A DNA stretch of 64,000 nt from NCBI RefSeq assembly GCF_001294535.1, contig NZ_LGIC01000090.1:62001-126000 (forward strand), in the 5' to 3' direction. The notes under the pieces were generated by a model. The model was not told the origin of the DNA. It ran no database searches and worked only from the letters and a program-made list of their open reading frames with translations. The stretch's first letter is position 1; each line of letters opens with the position of its first letter. The DNA comes from Cypionkella psychrotolerans. GTDB lineage: Bacteria > Pseudomonadota > Alphaproteobacteria > Rhodobacterales > Rhodobacteraceae. Below are positions 24,985 to 33,432 of the stretch, piece by piece. Position numbers and translations under genes: made by a program.

Positions 24985-25640
24985 GGGCGATGCCCGGTCG
25001 ATTGAGCTGCGCTTGGTGCAATCGTCGAACCCGTCCATCGACACGTCAATCCGCGCCGGTATCGCGCCTTTAACCAAATTAAAGTCCCGCTGAACCTTCG
25101 GGTCCATGGATTGCCTCGGCCACGGCGTCCTGGCCTTTGTTCATGCCGGCATTGTCATTCGTGAAACCGCCAAAGGCATCGAAGACGAATTTGTGGTTCG
25201 GGGTGGCGGTCGGCGACGGGAAGCACAGGAAATCCACGCCGGGCTTCATGCCTTTGGCCAGAAACTCACCCTTGGCCCAATCCCCCATGATCTGCATGCC
25301 CGCTTGACCCATTGGCACAAGGTTGGTCGCCGCAGCCCAATCGCACCCGGTATAGCCATCGTCATGCAAGCCGCGAATCTGGCCCAGAAGATCAAAGACC
25401 TTGATCCTCTCGGGGCTGGAAAGCGCGGTCCCATCCAGATCAATCGTGGCTTTTTTTGTAGAAATCCTGGCCGTTTACATCGGCGACCATGCTTTCCCAG
25501 ATCTCTTCGATCTGCCAGCTTTCGTCGCTCATCGCGATCGGGATGACCCCGGCGGCTTTCCGCCTCTGGGCATTGGCGATCAACTCCTCCCAACTGGTGG
25601 GTTCAGTGATCCCGTTCTTGTCGAAGATGGCCTTGTTGGC
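24985..25640 (-). pseudogene. Sugar ABC transporter substrate-binding protein, broken
   Basis: The minus-strand pieces in order are ANKAIFDKNGITEPTSWEELIANA, then ESMVADVNGQDFYKK, then LDGTALSSPERIKVFDLL, then MGQAGMQIMGDWAKGEFLAKG and FVFDAFGGFTNDNAG. The last is DFNLVKGAIPARIDVSMDGFDDC. This is a MalE/UgpB-like carbohydrate-binding protein. A run of seven A (about 25447-25453) causes one frameshift and a second lies near 25105. The N-terminus with the signal peptide is missing at the GMC junction, and the C-terminus is cut by the IS3 element at 24984. Confidence 0.8.
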
Positions 25641-26015
25641 CCGAACTATTTCAGCGATCCCTATGATCTGGATGCCCTCACCGATGCTGGGTTTTTCGCG
25701 ATGGAGGCGATGGATCAGCCCGAGATGCGGCGCTACATCGCCCAGCGCCAAATCCCCGGCCCAGCGATCACCCGCGACGGTTTCCGGCGCTTTTGCCAGA
25801 CCGAGGTCCATGCAGCTTTGCATCCGGTGGGCACCTGCCGGGCTGACAGCGACGCGATGGCCGTGGTGGATCCGCAGTTGCGGCTGCATAGCATAACTGG
25901 CTTACGGGTCGCGGATGCTTTGATGATGCCGCAGCTGATTTCCGGCAATCCGAACGCGGTTTGCATCATGATCGGGGAAAAATCAGCTGATCTGATCAAG
26001 GCGGCGCAAGCCTGA
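25640..26015 (+). pseudogene. GMC oxidoreductase C-terminal fragment
   Basis: About 125 codons are open from NYFSDPYDLDALTDAG to the stop. They contain LHPVGTCRADSDAMAVVDPQLRLHSITGLRVADA and SGNPNAVCIMIGEKSADLI. These are the C-terminal active-site His and the flavin-proximal Asn region of choline/alcohol dehydrogenase-type GMC enzymes. The FAD-binding N-terminal three quarters is missing; the open frame extends further left only through antisense of the broken binding-protein gene. It is a deletion scar, not an expressed enzyme. Confidence 0.8.
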
Positions 26016-26093
26016 CACCCCGCTGTGCGGGGCCAAACGCCCGCAGCGTTGTTTCCAGCATCACTGGCAAACGCCTAATAGAAGGGGATAGGT

Positions 26094-26186
26094 GAGAGGC
26101 TGACAACGACCCAAGCGGGGCTCGTTACGGCTGCTTCCTTCCGGACCTGACCGGGTTGGCGAGGCGCTTACCCGCGCCAACCTCTC
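26094..26186 (-). ncRNA. ffs: Small signal recognition particle RNA (4.5S type)
   Basis: Read on the minus strand, the core GGTCAGGTCCGGAAGGAAGC followed by AGCC is the universal SRP domain IV loop recognised by Ffh. The ends GAGAGG and CCTCTC pair, and the internal arms (GGTTGGCG with CGCCAACC) fold as expected. The length is about 93-97 nt. It works with Ffh in co-translational membrane targeting. It stands between the accessory island and the conserved zinc-ribbon gene. Confidence 0.93.
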
Positions 26187-26276
26187 AATCGTCGATATAG
26201 GGCGGTGCAATCGGATTCGCAAGGCTTCGTGACGGGGTCACTAATGGGGCGTGATTTCGGGCAAAAGCGCAGACGG

Positions 26277-27128
26277 CTATGCCTTACCGCCCGCAAGCCC
26301 TTTCAGAAACCCAATGGCGGATTTCAGCATCCCGTCCAGCCACAGCCGCCCGGCATCCACCGCCGCGACATAGGCTTGCAACGCCCCCGCCGCCGCCGGG
26401 AATTGCTGCGCCAGTTTTGGTGCCATCACATAGGCGGTCAGCAGCGCCACGCCCAGAACCAGCATCAGCACGAAGCCCGAGCGGAAGCTGGATTTCTGCG
26501 CACCATCTTCGCCCAAAGTCTCGGCAATCGCCGACTGGCCCGAACGTTTTTCGCTGCTGGCGCGCAGGGTGGAGTTGATTTCCTCAATCTCGGGCAGCAT
26601 TTCGCGCCGGGTTTGCGGTTTGACCACCGCCTCGGGCTCGCCCTTCATCCGCGCCAAGCGGCGCGCCACACCCCCCGCCGCCGGAGCCTCCAGCCCCAGT
26701 TCGGTCTGAGTTTCTACGACCGGAGTTTCCACCTTACGGGCTTCAACCTCACGCTCGGCTTCCTCGCGCAATACCGCCAGCACGCTTTCATCAATGCTGC
26801 GCAGGGCGGGTTCGGGCACGGGTGGCGCAGCCCCGCTCACCGGCGCGGCTGCGGTCAACGGCGGATCAAGCTCTGGAGCATCCACATCGGGCTGCTCCTG
26901 CGCGGCCACACCGACTGCAGCCGAACGCGCAGGGCTATCAATCGCCCCGACAATCGGCGGGGGCGCATCAAACAACGCCTCCTCTGCCGCCAATTCAGCC
27001 TCCACCTCGGGGGACAGCTGAAACCAGGCATGGCCACAGTTGGAACATTGTACATCGCGCCCCCCATCGGGGATCGCCGCTGCATCAACCTCATATTCCG
27101 CATCGCAATTCGGGCAAACTAGACGCAT
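26277..27128 (-). CDS. Zinc-ribbon membrane protein (MJ0042-type)
   Basis: This 283-aa protein starts MRLVCPNCDAEYEVD with a second CSNCGHAW pair, a four-cysteine MJ0042 zinc ribbon. A long acidic, Pro/Ala-rich low-complexity stretch follows (about 40-210). One membrane helix lies at about residues 215-235 (GFVLMLVLGVALLTAYVMA), with a short C-terminal tail. The function is unknown. It is divergent from ftsE across a gap of about 160 bp, an arrangement I associate with Rhodobacteraceae, so a link to the envelope is possible. Confidence 0.8.
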   Translation of the reverse strand: MRLVCPNCDAEYEVDAAAIPDGGRDVQCSNCGHAWFQLSPEVEAELAAEEALFDAPPPIVGAIDSPARSAAVGVAAQEQPDVDAPELDPPLTAAAPVSGAAPPVPEPALRSIDESVLAVLREEAEREVEARKVETPVVETQTELGLEAPAAGGVARRLARMKGEPEAVVKPQTRREMLPEIEEINSTLRASSEKRSGQSAIAETLGEDGAQKSSFRSGFVLMLVLGVALLTAYVMAPKLAQQFPAAAGALQAYVAAVDAGRLWLDGMLKSAIGFLKGLAGGKA

Positions 27129-27290
27129 TGTTGGGGTCCGGGGTCATTTCTGAGAGGCAGGCTCGTAACTTGTAGCAATGAAGGAAACATTCTGGAAGCC
27201 TTTGTGGCAAAACTTGGGCCGAAGCGATTGAATCCGTTGCCACCTTGGGCAATGGTGCAACGCAATGCGCCCCAAACAGGATGAAACCCG

Positions 27291-27962
27291 GTGATTGCCT
27301 TCGACAATGTGGCCTATAGCTACGGCGGGGGCGAATTGCTGTCCGAGATTTCGCTGCGCTTGGCCCCCGGTTCGTTCCATTTTCTGACCGGGCCTTCGGG
27401 GGCGGGAAAATCCACCTTCCTGAAACTCTGCTACGGTGAACTTTTGCCCAGCGCCGGACGGATCACTCTGTTTGACCGCGAAGTGCGCAGCCTCAGCCGC
27501 GACGATATCGCCCTGACTCGCCGCCGCATTGGCATGGTGCAGCAGGATTGCCAGTTTCTCGACCATCTGCCCTTGGCCGCCAATGTCGCCTTGCCGCTGA
27601 CGGTGGCGGGCAAAGCTTCTGTCCCGCAGGATCTCAGCGATCTGCTGGGCTGGGTCGGCTTAGGCCAGTTGGCCGATGCGCTGCCGCCGTCTTTATCCGG
27701 GGGTGAGCGGCAACGCGCCGCCCTCGCCCGCGCCATCATCATCGGCCCCGATGTGGTGCTGGCGGATGAGCCCACCGGAAACCTCGATTGGGAGATGTCG
27801 CTGCGCCTGCTGACCTTGCTGGTCGAGCTGAACCGGATGGGCAAAACCGTGCTGATCGCCACCCATGATCTGAACCTGATCCGGCAGGCGAAAAGCCAGA
27901 TCGCCGCCCGCGTGCTGCGGATATCCAAGCGCCGGATACAACTGGCCGGGGCTGATTTATGA
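27291..27962 (+). CDS. ftsE: Cell division ATP-binding protein FtsE
   Basis: This 223-aa ABC ATPase partners FtsX to control septal peptidoglycan hydrolysis. Walker A is GPSGAGKST, the Q-loop QQDCQFLDH, the signature LSGGERQRAALARA, Walker B VVLADEPTGNLD and the switch histidine in LIATHDLN. It starts at GTG 27291 after CAGGATGAAACCCG. The start codon of ftsX overlaps its stop (ATGA), so the two are coupled. An ATG at 27281 is out of frame. Confidence 0.93.
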   Translation: MIAFDNVAYSYGGGELLSEISLRLAPGSFHFLTGPSGAGKSTFLKLCYGELLPSAGRITLFDREVRSLSRDDIALTRRRIGMVQQDCQFLDHLPLAANVALPLTVAGKASVPQDLSDLLGWVGLGQLADALPPSLSGGERQRAALARAIIIGPDVVLADEPTGNLDWEMSLRLLTLLVELNRMGKTVLIATHDLNLIRQAKSQIAARVLRISKRRIQLAGADL

Positions 27963-28861
27963 GCCTGCTGTCGCGGCTCACCCCTGACCGTAAGGCCGAC
28001 AGGCAGGCCGACCGCGTGGTGCCACCCTCGGGCCACTCCGCATGGCTGACCTCGTTCACCGCAGGGGCGATGGCATTTCTGGCGGTGTTCGCACTGGCCT
28101 TGTCGCTGGCAGCGGGGCGTTTGGCAGATCGCTGGTCGGATGCGCTGGAACGCACCGCCACAGTGCGGCTCTCCGCGCCCGAAGACCAAATGGATCTGCA
28201 AACCAAAGCCGTGCTGGCCGTCCTATCAACCACCCCCGGCATTGCCTCGTCTCGCGCCATGACCGACGCCGAACAGCGCGCGCTGTTAGAGCCGTGGTTT
28301 GGCCCCGACCTGCCTGTGGATGCCCTGCCGCTGCCCCGGCTGATCGAAGTCACCGAAAGCGGCGCGGGTTATGACGGCGAAGGCCTGCGGCAACGCCTCG
28401 CCGCCGAAGCCCCCGGCGCGGTGCTCGATGATCACACCCGCTGGCGCAGGCCCTTGGCCGTCGCCGCAGGCCGCCTGCGCCTGCTCGGCCTGCTCTCCAT
28501 CGGGCTGATCGGCACCGCCACCGCCGCCATGATCACCCTCGCCGCCAGTGCAGCCCTCGCCGCCAATGCGCAAGTCGTCCGCGTCTTGCGGCAGGTGGGC
28601 GCGCGTGACGCCTATATCGCCCGCGCCTTCGTGCGCCGCTTCACCCTGCGCGCGATTTCGGGGGCAGCGGTGGGCACGCTTGTGGGCATGATCGGCGTGG
28701 CCCTGCTGCCCTCCACCGATACCGCTGGCGGCTTTCTGACCGGCCTCGGATTTCAGGGCCTAGGCTGGCTCTACCCGCTCACCCTGCCCCCCCTCGTCGC
28801 CGTGGTCGCCTTCGCAGCCACCCGTGCCGCCGCGTTCCGCAAACTCCGGGAGCTGACCTGA
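27959..28861 (+). CDS. ftsX: Cell division protein FtsX
   Basis: This 300-aa integral membrane protein has four predicted helices: about 30-50 (FTAGAMAFLAVFALALSLAAG), then about 175-200, 230-250 and 270-290. A periplasmic loop between helices 1 and 2 resembles the PLD region that activates murein hydrolases. The C-terminal FtsX/MacB-like core has QVGARDAYIARAFVRRF. It overlaps ftsE at the start and plsC at the stop (TGATG), making a compact operon. Confidence 0.92.
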   Translation: MSLLSRLTPDRKADRQADRVVPPSGHSAWLTSFTAGAMAFLAVFALALSLAAGRLADRWSDALERTATVRLSAPEDQMDLQTKAVLAVLSTTPGIASSRAMTDAEQRALLEPWFGPDLPVDALPLPRLIEVTESGAGYDGEGLRQRLAAEAPGAVLDDHTRWRRPLAVAAGRLRLLGLLSIGLIGTATAAMITLAASAALAANAQVVRVLRQVGARDAYIARAFVRRFTLRAISGAAVGTLVGMIGVALLPSTDTAGGFLTGLGFQGLGWLYPLTLPPLVAVVAFAATRAAAFRKLRELT

Positions 28862-29586
28862 TGCCGAAACCCATTCAATGGCTGCTCTCGCTGGTCTTCA
28901 TCCTGCAAATGTATCTCGCCATGCTGGTGCTGGGCATCGTCTACCTGCCCTACGCTCTGCTGAACCGGGACGGAGCCGTCGCCGCCTGCCACGCCTTTTG
29001 TGCATGGGTCCGCTTCAGCCTGCGGGTGATCTGCGGCCTACGCACCGAAATCCGCGGTGAGGTGCCGCAAACCGAAGTGCTGATCGCCCCGAAACACCAA
29101 AGCTTCCTCGACATCATCCTGATCTACGGTGCCCTGCCCCGCGCCAAATTCATCATGAAGGCCGAGCTGCGCTTCGCCCCGATCCTCGGCTGGTACGCCC
29201 TGCGCATTGGCTGCGTCCCGGTCAACCGCGGGAAAAGGGGGGCTGCGATCACCCAGATGATGGCGGATGTGAAATCCGGCCTCGCGCGCCCCGGTCAGTT
29301 GATCATCTACCCGCAAGGCACCCGCGTCGCCCCCGGCGAAACCCTGCCCTACAAGATCGGCACCGCCGCGCTTTACAGCCAGCTCGGCCAGCCCTGCGTA
29401 CCCGTTGGCACCAATGTCGGGCTGTTCTGGCCGAAACGCGGCATCCTGCGCCATCGCGGGACGGGCGTGGTCGACTTCCTGCCCGCCATCCCGCCCGGCC
29501 TCAGCAACGCCGAGTTCATGACCCAACTGGAGGCGCAGGTCGAAGCCTGCTCCAACGCATTGTTGGTGGAAGCTGGATACAAATGA
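28861..29586 (+). CDS. plsC: 1-acyl-sn-glycerol-3-phosphate acyltransferase
   Basis: This 241-aa membrane-associated acyltransferase would convert lysophosphatidate to phosphatidate. The HX4D catalytic motif is KHQSFLDI near residue 79. A second block reads GCVPVNRGKRG, and the third YPQGTRVAPGE near 157-167. The first 40 residues are a hydrophobic anchor. It is coupled to ftsX at its start and to the TfoX-like gene at its end by 1-4 bp overlaps. Other family members acylate lipid A-like or ornithine lipids, so the acceptor is not certain. Confidence 0.9.
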   Translation: MPKPIQWLLSLVFILQMYLAMLVLGIVYLPYALLNRDGAVAACHAFCAWVRFSLRVICGLRTEIRGEVPQTEVLIAPKHQSFLDIILIYGALPRAKFIMKAELRFAPILGWYALRIGCVPVNRGKRGAAITQMMADVKSGLARPGQLIIYPQGTRVAPGETLPYKIGTAALYSQLGQPCVPVGTNVGLFWPKRGILRHRGTGVVDFLPAIPPGLSNAEFMTQLEAQVEACSNALLVEAGYK

Positions 29587-29924
29587 GCACTTCCCTCGCC
29601 ACCATCGAACACATGCTCGACACCATCCCGCTGACGCTGACGGTGAAGAAGATGTTCGGCGAATACGCCCTGTATCTGGATGGCATCGTGGTGGCCTTCG
29701 TCTGCGATGAGACCTTGTTCATCAAACCCACCCCCGGTGCCAATGCGATCCTGCCCGACGCCGAGCGCGGCCCCGCCTATCCCGGCAGCAAAGACTATAT
29801 TATCGGCTCCGAAGCGCTGGACGACCCCGATCTTTGCGCCCGCGCCCTGCGCGCTGTCGCCGCCGACGCGCCGCCACCCAAACCGAAGAAACCGAAGGCC
29901 GCGAAGAAACCCAAGACCAGCTAA
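29583..29924 (+). CDS. TfoX N-terminal domain protein
   Basis: This 113-aa protein matches the TfoX/Sxy N-terminal domain (VKKMFGEYALYLDGIVVAFVCDETLFIKPTP, then PAYPGSKDYIIG). The C-terminal tail is a Pro/Lys-rich string that may bind nucleic acid. Full TfoX activates competence in gamma-proteobacteria; single-domain versions like this one have no established role in this group. It overlaps plsC by ATGA and is the last gene of the ftsEX operon. Confidence 0.82.
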   Translation: MSTSLATIEHMLDTIPLTLTVKKMFGEYALYLDGIVVAFVCDETLFIKPTPGANAILPDAERGPAYPGSKDYIIGSEALDDPDLCARALRAVAADAPPPKPKKPKAAKKPKTS

Positions 29925-30007
29925 ACCTGGGCTCTTAGCTCATCCTCTGCGCTCAAATATCCCCGCCGGAGGCTTCCGAACGAAGCCCCACAAACCACGG
30001 TTCACCC

Positions 30008-30619
30008 ATGACGCCCCCCACTTGGATCACCACTCTAGACGACCTGCACGCCCATTACGGCACCCCCGGCAAACCGGCCCTTGCCAAAGTCACAGCACAT
30101 CTGACCCCCGCCTATGCCGCCTTCATCGCCGCCTCACGGTTCTGCATCCTGTCCACGGTTGGCCCCGAAGGCACCGATGGCAGCCCGCGCGGCGATAAGA
30201 ACCCGGTGGTGATCCCGCTCGATTCAGAAACTCTCCTGATGCCCGACTGGAAGGGCAACGAACGCATCGACTCCTTACGCAACATCATCCGCGATGGCCG
30301 TCTATCATTGATCTTCCTTGTCGCAGGCTCCACCACCGCCATCCGCGTCAACGGCACCGCCAAAATCACCGCCGACCCCGATCTGCGCGCCCGCTTTGAT
30401 CGAGAGGGCACCCAGCCGCGCAGCGTGATCGTGATCCGCATAGCCGAGGTCTATTCGCAATGCGCCCGCGCCCTGCAACGCTCGGCCCTGTGGACCGCTC
30501 CCCATGCCGAAAACCTGCCCACCCCCGGCCAAATGCTGCAAGACGCGACCGCAGGCGCGATCAACGGGGCCGATTATGACGCCGAGCGCGCCACCCGCGC
30601 ACACCTCGGCTGGTGGTGA
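30008..30619 (+). CDS. Pyridoxamine 5'-phosphate oxidase-like FMN protein
   Basis: This 203-aa split-barrel flavoprotein of the PNPOx-like class shows SRFCILSTVGPEGTDGSPRGDK near residues 43-64, LLMPDWKGNERIDSLRNI near 78-95 and a late IRIAEVYSQCARALQRSALW. That combination fits the MSMEG_1061-type FMN-binding subfamily rather than true PdxH. It probably reduces or binds an unknown small molecule. Its stop TGA is immediately followed by the stop of the convergent neighbour (TGATCA shared site). Confidence 0.8.
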   Translation: MTPPTWITTLDDLHAHYGTPGKPALAKVTAHLTPAYAAFIAASRFCILSTVGPEGTDGSPRGDKNPVVIPLDSETLLMPDWKGNERIDSLRNIIRDGRLSLIFLVAGSTTAIRVNGTAKITADPDLRARFDREGTQPRSVIVIRIAEVYSQCARALQRSALWTAPHAENLPTPGQMLQDATAGAINGADYDAERATRAHLGWW

Positions 30620-31225
30620 TCAGCGCCGCGCCAAAGTGCCAAACACCCAATCCCACAAAGGTGAGGTGACGCCGAAATTATGCGCAACATCATGATGATG
30701 CACGGCATGGAGCCGGATCAACCTCCGCAGCCATGCCCGCCCGCCGCTGCCCAGATGATGCACCACATAATGCACGCTAATATAGCCGAGATAGCCGAAC
30801 AGCACGCCCGCCATCACCGCGGCCGCCCACTCGGGCCGCAAAGCCCACGTCAGCGGCCAATAGACCAGCCCATAGAACACCAAGAGCGTCACCAGCATCG
30901 GCGTGCCTTGCAACTCACGCGGGGCCGCGTGATGCGCCAGATGGATCTGCTGCAACAGCGGTGCGTGGTGGAAGGCAAAGCGGTGGATCAGATATTCTGC
31001 CAAACTCCAGCCCAGTATCCCCAGCGCTATCAATCCTCCCGAAGCAAATCCGCCACCCGGCCCAAACGCCAATACAACACACAGCAGGATCAACGGCGGA
31101 TAGACCAGAAAATCGAGGAAAAACATCCAAGCCGGCATTTCCGCGCTGAACATTTGCAAAATCCGCGTTTTGGCTTTGCGCACGCTTTGCCAAAACGGAT
31201 GGGTCTGCATCGCGTTAGGGTCCAT
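30620..31225 (-). CDS. Fatty-acid-hydroxylase/sterol-desaturase-like membrane di-iron protein
   Basis: This 201-aa membrane protein has the histidine clusters HRFAFHH, HLAHH, HYVVHH and HAVHHHDVAHNFGV, which would hold a di-iron centre as in the FA hydroxylase superfamily. There are about four hydrophobic helices. The substrate could be a fatty acid, carotenoid or sterol-like lipid; none is indicated by neighbours. ATG 31225 is taken, and an internal ATG five codons later is possible. It is directly convergent with the flavoprotein gene. Confidence 0.82.
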   Translation of the reverse strand: MDPNAMQTHPFWQSVRKAKTRILQMFSAEMPAWMFFLDFLVYPPLILLCVVLAFGPGGGFASGGLIALGILGWSLAEYLIHRFAFHHAPLLQQIHLAHHAAPRELQGTPMLVTLLVFYGLVYWPLTWALRPEWAAAVMAGVLFGYLGYISVHYVVHHLGSGGRAWLRRLIRLHAVHHHDVAHNFGVTSPLWDWVFGTLARR

Positions 31226-31377
31226 ATCTGTCGCCTGCCTTTATGCCGATGGCTCTGCGGGACGCATCGGCTGTCATGACTCCGTTACTCTCGCAGAGAT
31301 TGCATAAAATATCCAGCCCGGCCCTGTGGATCGGAGGCGAGGATCGCAGCAGCCCAAAAGCCTGAACTAAAAAAGGA

Positions 31378-32163
31378 CTAAAAAAGGCCCGTATCTTCAT
31401 CCGCGATAGCGTCGTCAATAAAGCCGCCCGGATCAGCCATAAAAGCTTGATACAACTTGAAATGCCGCGTCTGCCGATAGTCGACCGCTGCAAGACCGCC
31501 TTTGCTGATTTCCAAAACCTGCGCATTGGGCAGCGCCATCAGCAGCGGCGAATGAGTTGCCATGATCACCTGCGCGCGACCCAGCGACTGAATACGGCTG
31601 AGAAGACGCAAAAGCTGTAACTGGCGCTTGGGCGACAGCGCAGATTCCGGCTCGTCGAGAAAATAGATGCCCTGTCGCGACAGCCGTTCCTCAAAAAAAC
31701 GCAAGAACCCCTCGACATGGCTTTCCGACAGATAATCCGGTGGCGGGCCACCGCCATCCCGCGCCGCTTCGTCCAGATAGCGCGCCACGCTGAAGAAAGA
31801 TTCCGCCTTGAAAAACCAGCCATTCGTGACTTTCGGCAACCATGCCGCCCGCATTACCTCGCCCAGCGCGCTGCCACTGGTATCAATCGCACGCGCGTGG
31901 TCGACTGGACGATAGCCCTTGCCACCCCCGGCCTCGTCATAACCGCTGAGGCCCGCAATCGTCTCGATGAGTGTGGATTTTCCAGTGCCGTTTTCACCGG
32001 TGATGATGGTAACGGCGGCAGTGAAATTCAGTTCAAACTCCGGGTCGGCCAACCAAGGCAGGTTGAAGGGATAATCCTTGCGCCCCGCGATCCGCTCCGG
32101 CAACAGGCTGATCCGCTTCAAGAACGGCGGTGGCAGACTGGTTCCTGTGCGTTTGCGGCTCAT
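31378..32163 (-). CDS. AAA-type ATPase of the RecF/SMC-like class
   Basis: This 261-aa predicted soluble ATPase has Walker A ITGENGTGKST near residue 55, an ABC-like signature region around FFEERLSRQG, and Walker B IYFLDEPESALSPKRQL with the following H-loop-like MATHSPLLMALPNA. Such stand-alone ATPases occur in DNA repair, defence or regulatory contexts, but the role here is unknown. No nuclease or toxin partner is adjacent: upstream is accA, downstream the hydroxylase-like gene. Confidence 0.8.
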   Translation of the reverse strand: MSRKRTGTSLPPPFLKRISLLPERIAGRKDYPFNLPWLADPEFELNFTAAVTIITGENGTGKSTLIETIAGLSGYDEAGGGKGYRPVDHARAIDTSGSALGEVMRAAWLPKVTNGWFFKAESFFSVARYLDEAARDGGGPPPDYLSESHVEGFLRFFEERLSRQGIYFLDEPESALSPKRQLQLLRLLSRIQSLGRAQVIMATHSPLLMALPNAQVLEISKGGLAAVDYRQTRHFKLYQAFMADPGGFIDDAIADEDTGLF

Positions 32164-32210
32164 CGTGATACCTTGGCGGCCCTGTCACCGCATCATGCGG
32201 CAAAAGTTAA

Positions 32211-32230
32211 GGCCGCGTAAACACGCGGCC
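32211..32230 (-). terminator. Terminator downstream of accA
   Basis: A perfect 8-bp GC stem (GGCCGCGT with ACGCGGCC) around a 4-base loop. On the minus strand it is followed by TTAACTTTT. It lies about 55 bp beyond the accA stop. Confidence 0.65.
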
Positions 32231-32261
32231 ATAACCCATTGATTCTTTAGAAATGCAGCAT

Positions 32262-32279
32262 GTGTCCACGCGTGGACAC
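32262..32279. promoter_or_regulatory. 18-bp perfect palindrome after accA
   Basis: GTGTCCACGCGTGGACAC is completely self-complementary and lies 7-24 bp beyond the accA stop. It could be a protein-binding dyad or part of the transcript end. Its perfect symmetry without a loop argues against a simple terminator stem. Confidence 0.5.
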
Positions 32280-32285
32280 CCCCGC

Positions 32286-33245
32286 TTAGGCGGCCAACCC
32301 CTTGCTGCCCATATCCAGGAATTTCTGGCGACGATCCCTGATCAAAGCCTCGGGTTTCTTGCCCGACAGCTCTTTCAGCATGGTTTCAATCGCCTTGCCG
32401 ACCGCTTCAATCGTGTCTTTCCGCCCGCGCTGAGCCCCGCCCAGCGGTTCCTTCACGATCCGATCAATCACGCCCAATTTCTGCAGATCCTGCGCCGTCA
32501 GTCGCAACGCCTCCGCCGCCTCCCGCATCTTTTCGGCATCTTTCCACAGGATCGACGCGCAGCCTTCCGGCGAGATCACCGAATACACCGAATGCTCCAG
32601 CATCGCGATCCGGTTGGCGGTCGCAAACGCCACCGCCCCGCCAGAGCCACCTTCCCCGATGATCACCGAGATCAACGGCACGCCAATCTCCAGACATTTC
32701 GCAGTCGAGCGCGCAATCGCCTCGGCCTGCCCGCGTTCCTCGGCACCCTTGCCCGGATAAGCACCGGGGGTGTCGATCAGCGTGATCACCGGCAGATGAA
32801 ACCGATGCGCCATATCCATCAACCGCACGGCTTTACGATAGCCCTCAGGCCGCGCCATGCCGAAATTGCGTTCAATGCGGGATTTGGTGTCGTTGCCCTT
32901 TTCATGCCCGATCACCATCACCGGGGTGTCGTTGAAACGCGCGAGGCCGCCCATCACCGCGTGATCGTCCGAGAATCCCCGATCCCCGGCTAGGGGGGTA
33001 TATTCCTGAAACAATGTCTCAATGTAATCTTTGGAATGAGGTCGTTCCGGGTGGCGCGCCACCTGACATTTCCGCCACGGCGTCAGATCCTTGTACATAT
33101 CCTTCAGCAACTGATCCGCCTTGCGGTCCAACTGCTCGGCCTCTTTGGTGACATCCATCCCGGTATTGCTGCGCGCCATCGCGCGCAGTTCCTCGGCCTT
33201 GCCTTCAATTTCGGCCAAAGGCTTCTCGAATTCGAGGTAGTTCAT
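32286..33245 (-). CDS. accA: Acetyl-CoA carboxylase carboxyltransferase subunit alpha
   Basis: This 319-aa AccA works with AccD to transfer carboxyl from biotin-AccB to acetyl-CoA, making malonyl-CoA. It starts [20 protein letters not shown], with [18 protein letters not shown], then [41 protein letters not shown] and [11 protein letters not shown] following as in the family. ATG 33245 is chosen over upstream in-frame starts because GGAG stands seven bases before it and the protein then begins at the conserved motif. accD is not in the window. Confidence 0.96.
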   Translation of the reverse strand: MNYLEFEKPLAEIEGKAEELRAMARSNTGMDVTKEAEQLDRKADQLLKDMYKDLTPWRKCQVARHPERPHSKDYIETLFQEYTPLAGDRGFSDDHAVMGGLARFNDTPVMVIGHEKGNDTKSRIERNFGMARPEGYRKAVRLMDMAHRFHLPVITLIDTPGAYPGKGAEERGQAEAIARSTAKCLEIGVPLISVIIGEGGSGGAVAFATANRIAMLEHSVYSVISPEGCASILWKDAEKMREAAEALRLTAQDLQKLGVIDRIVKEPLGGAQRGRKDTIEAVGKAIETMLKELSGKKPEALIRDRRQKFLDMGSKGLAA

Positions 33246-33432
33246 CGAGCACTCCATCGCAGGCCAGATCATCGGCCCAAATCATCGGCAAGGCCCCCTA
33301 TATGGCCGCGTGACGCGGAAAATGCAACCGACCACAACTATCGCCGGACAGAGTGCCCTTTCGCGTTGTCGAGAGCAAAGCACGACGCTACCACTTAAGC
33401 ACAAGGCTGGTTTGGCAGGTATGTGAGGAATT

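Noticed and set aside
26094-26186. Possible tRNA gene at the island border
   Set aside because: The fold and the core sequence are those of SRP RNA, and no cloverleaf or anticodon loop is present.
32253-32993. Plus-strand open frame across accA
   Set aside because: Antisense to accA; no domain and no start signal.
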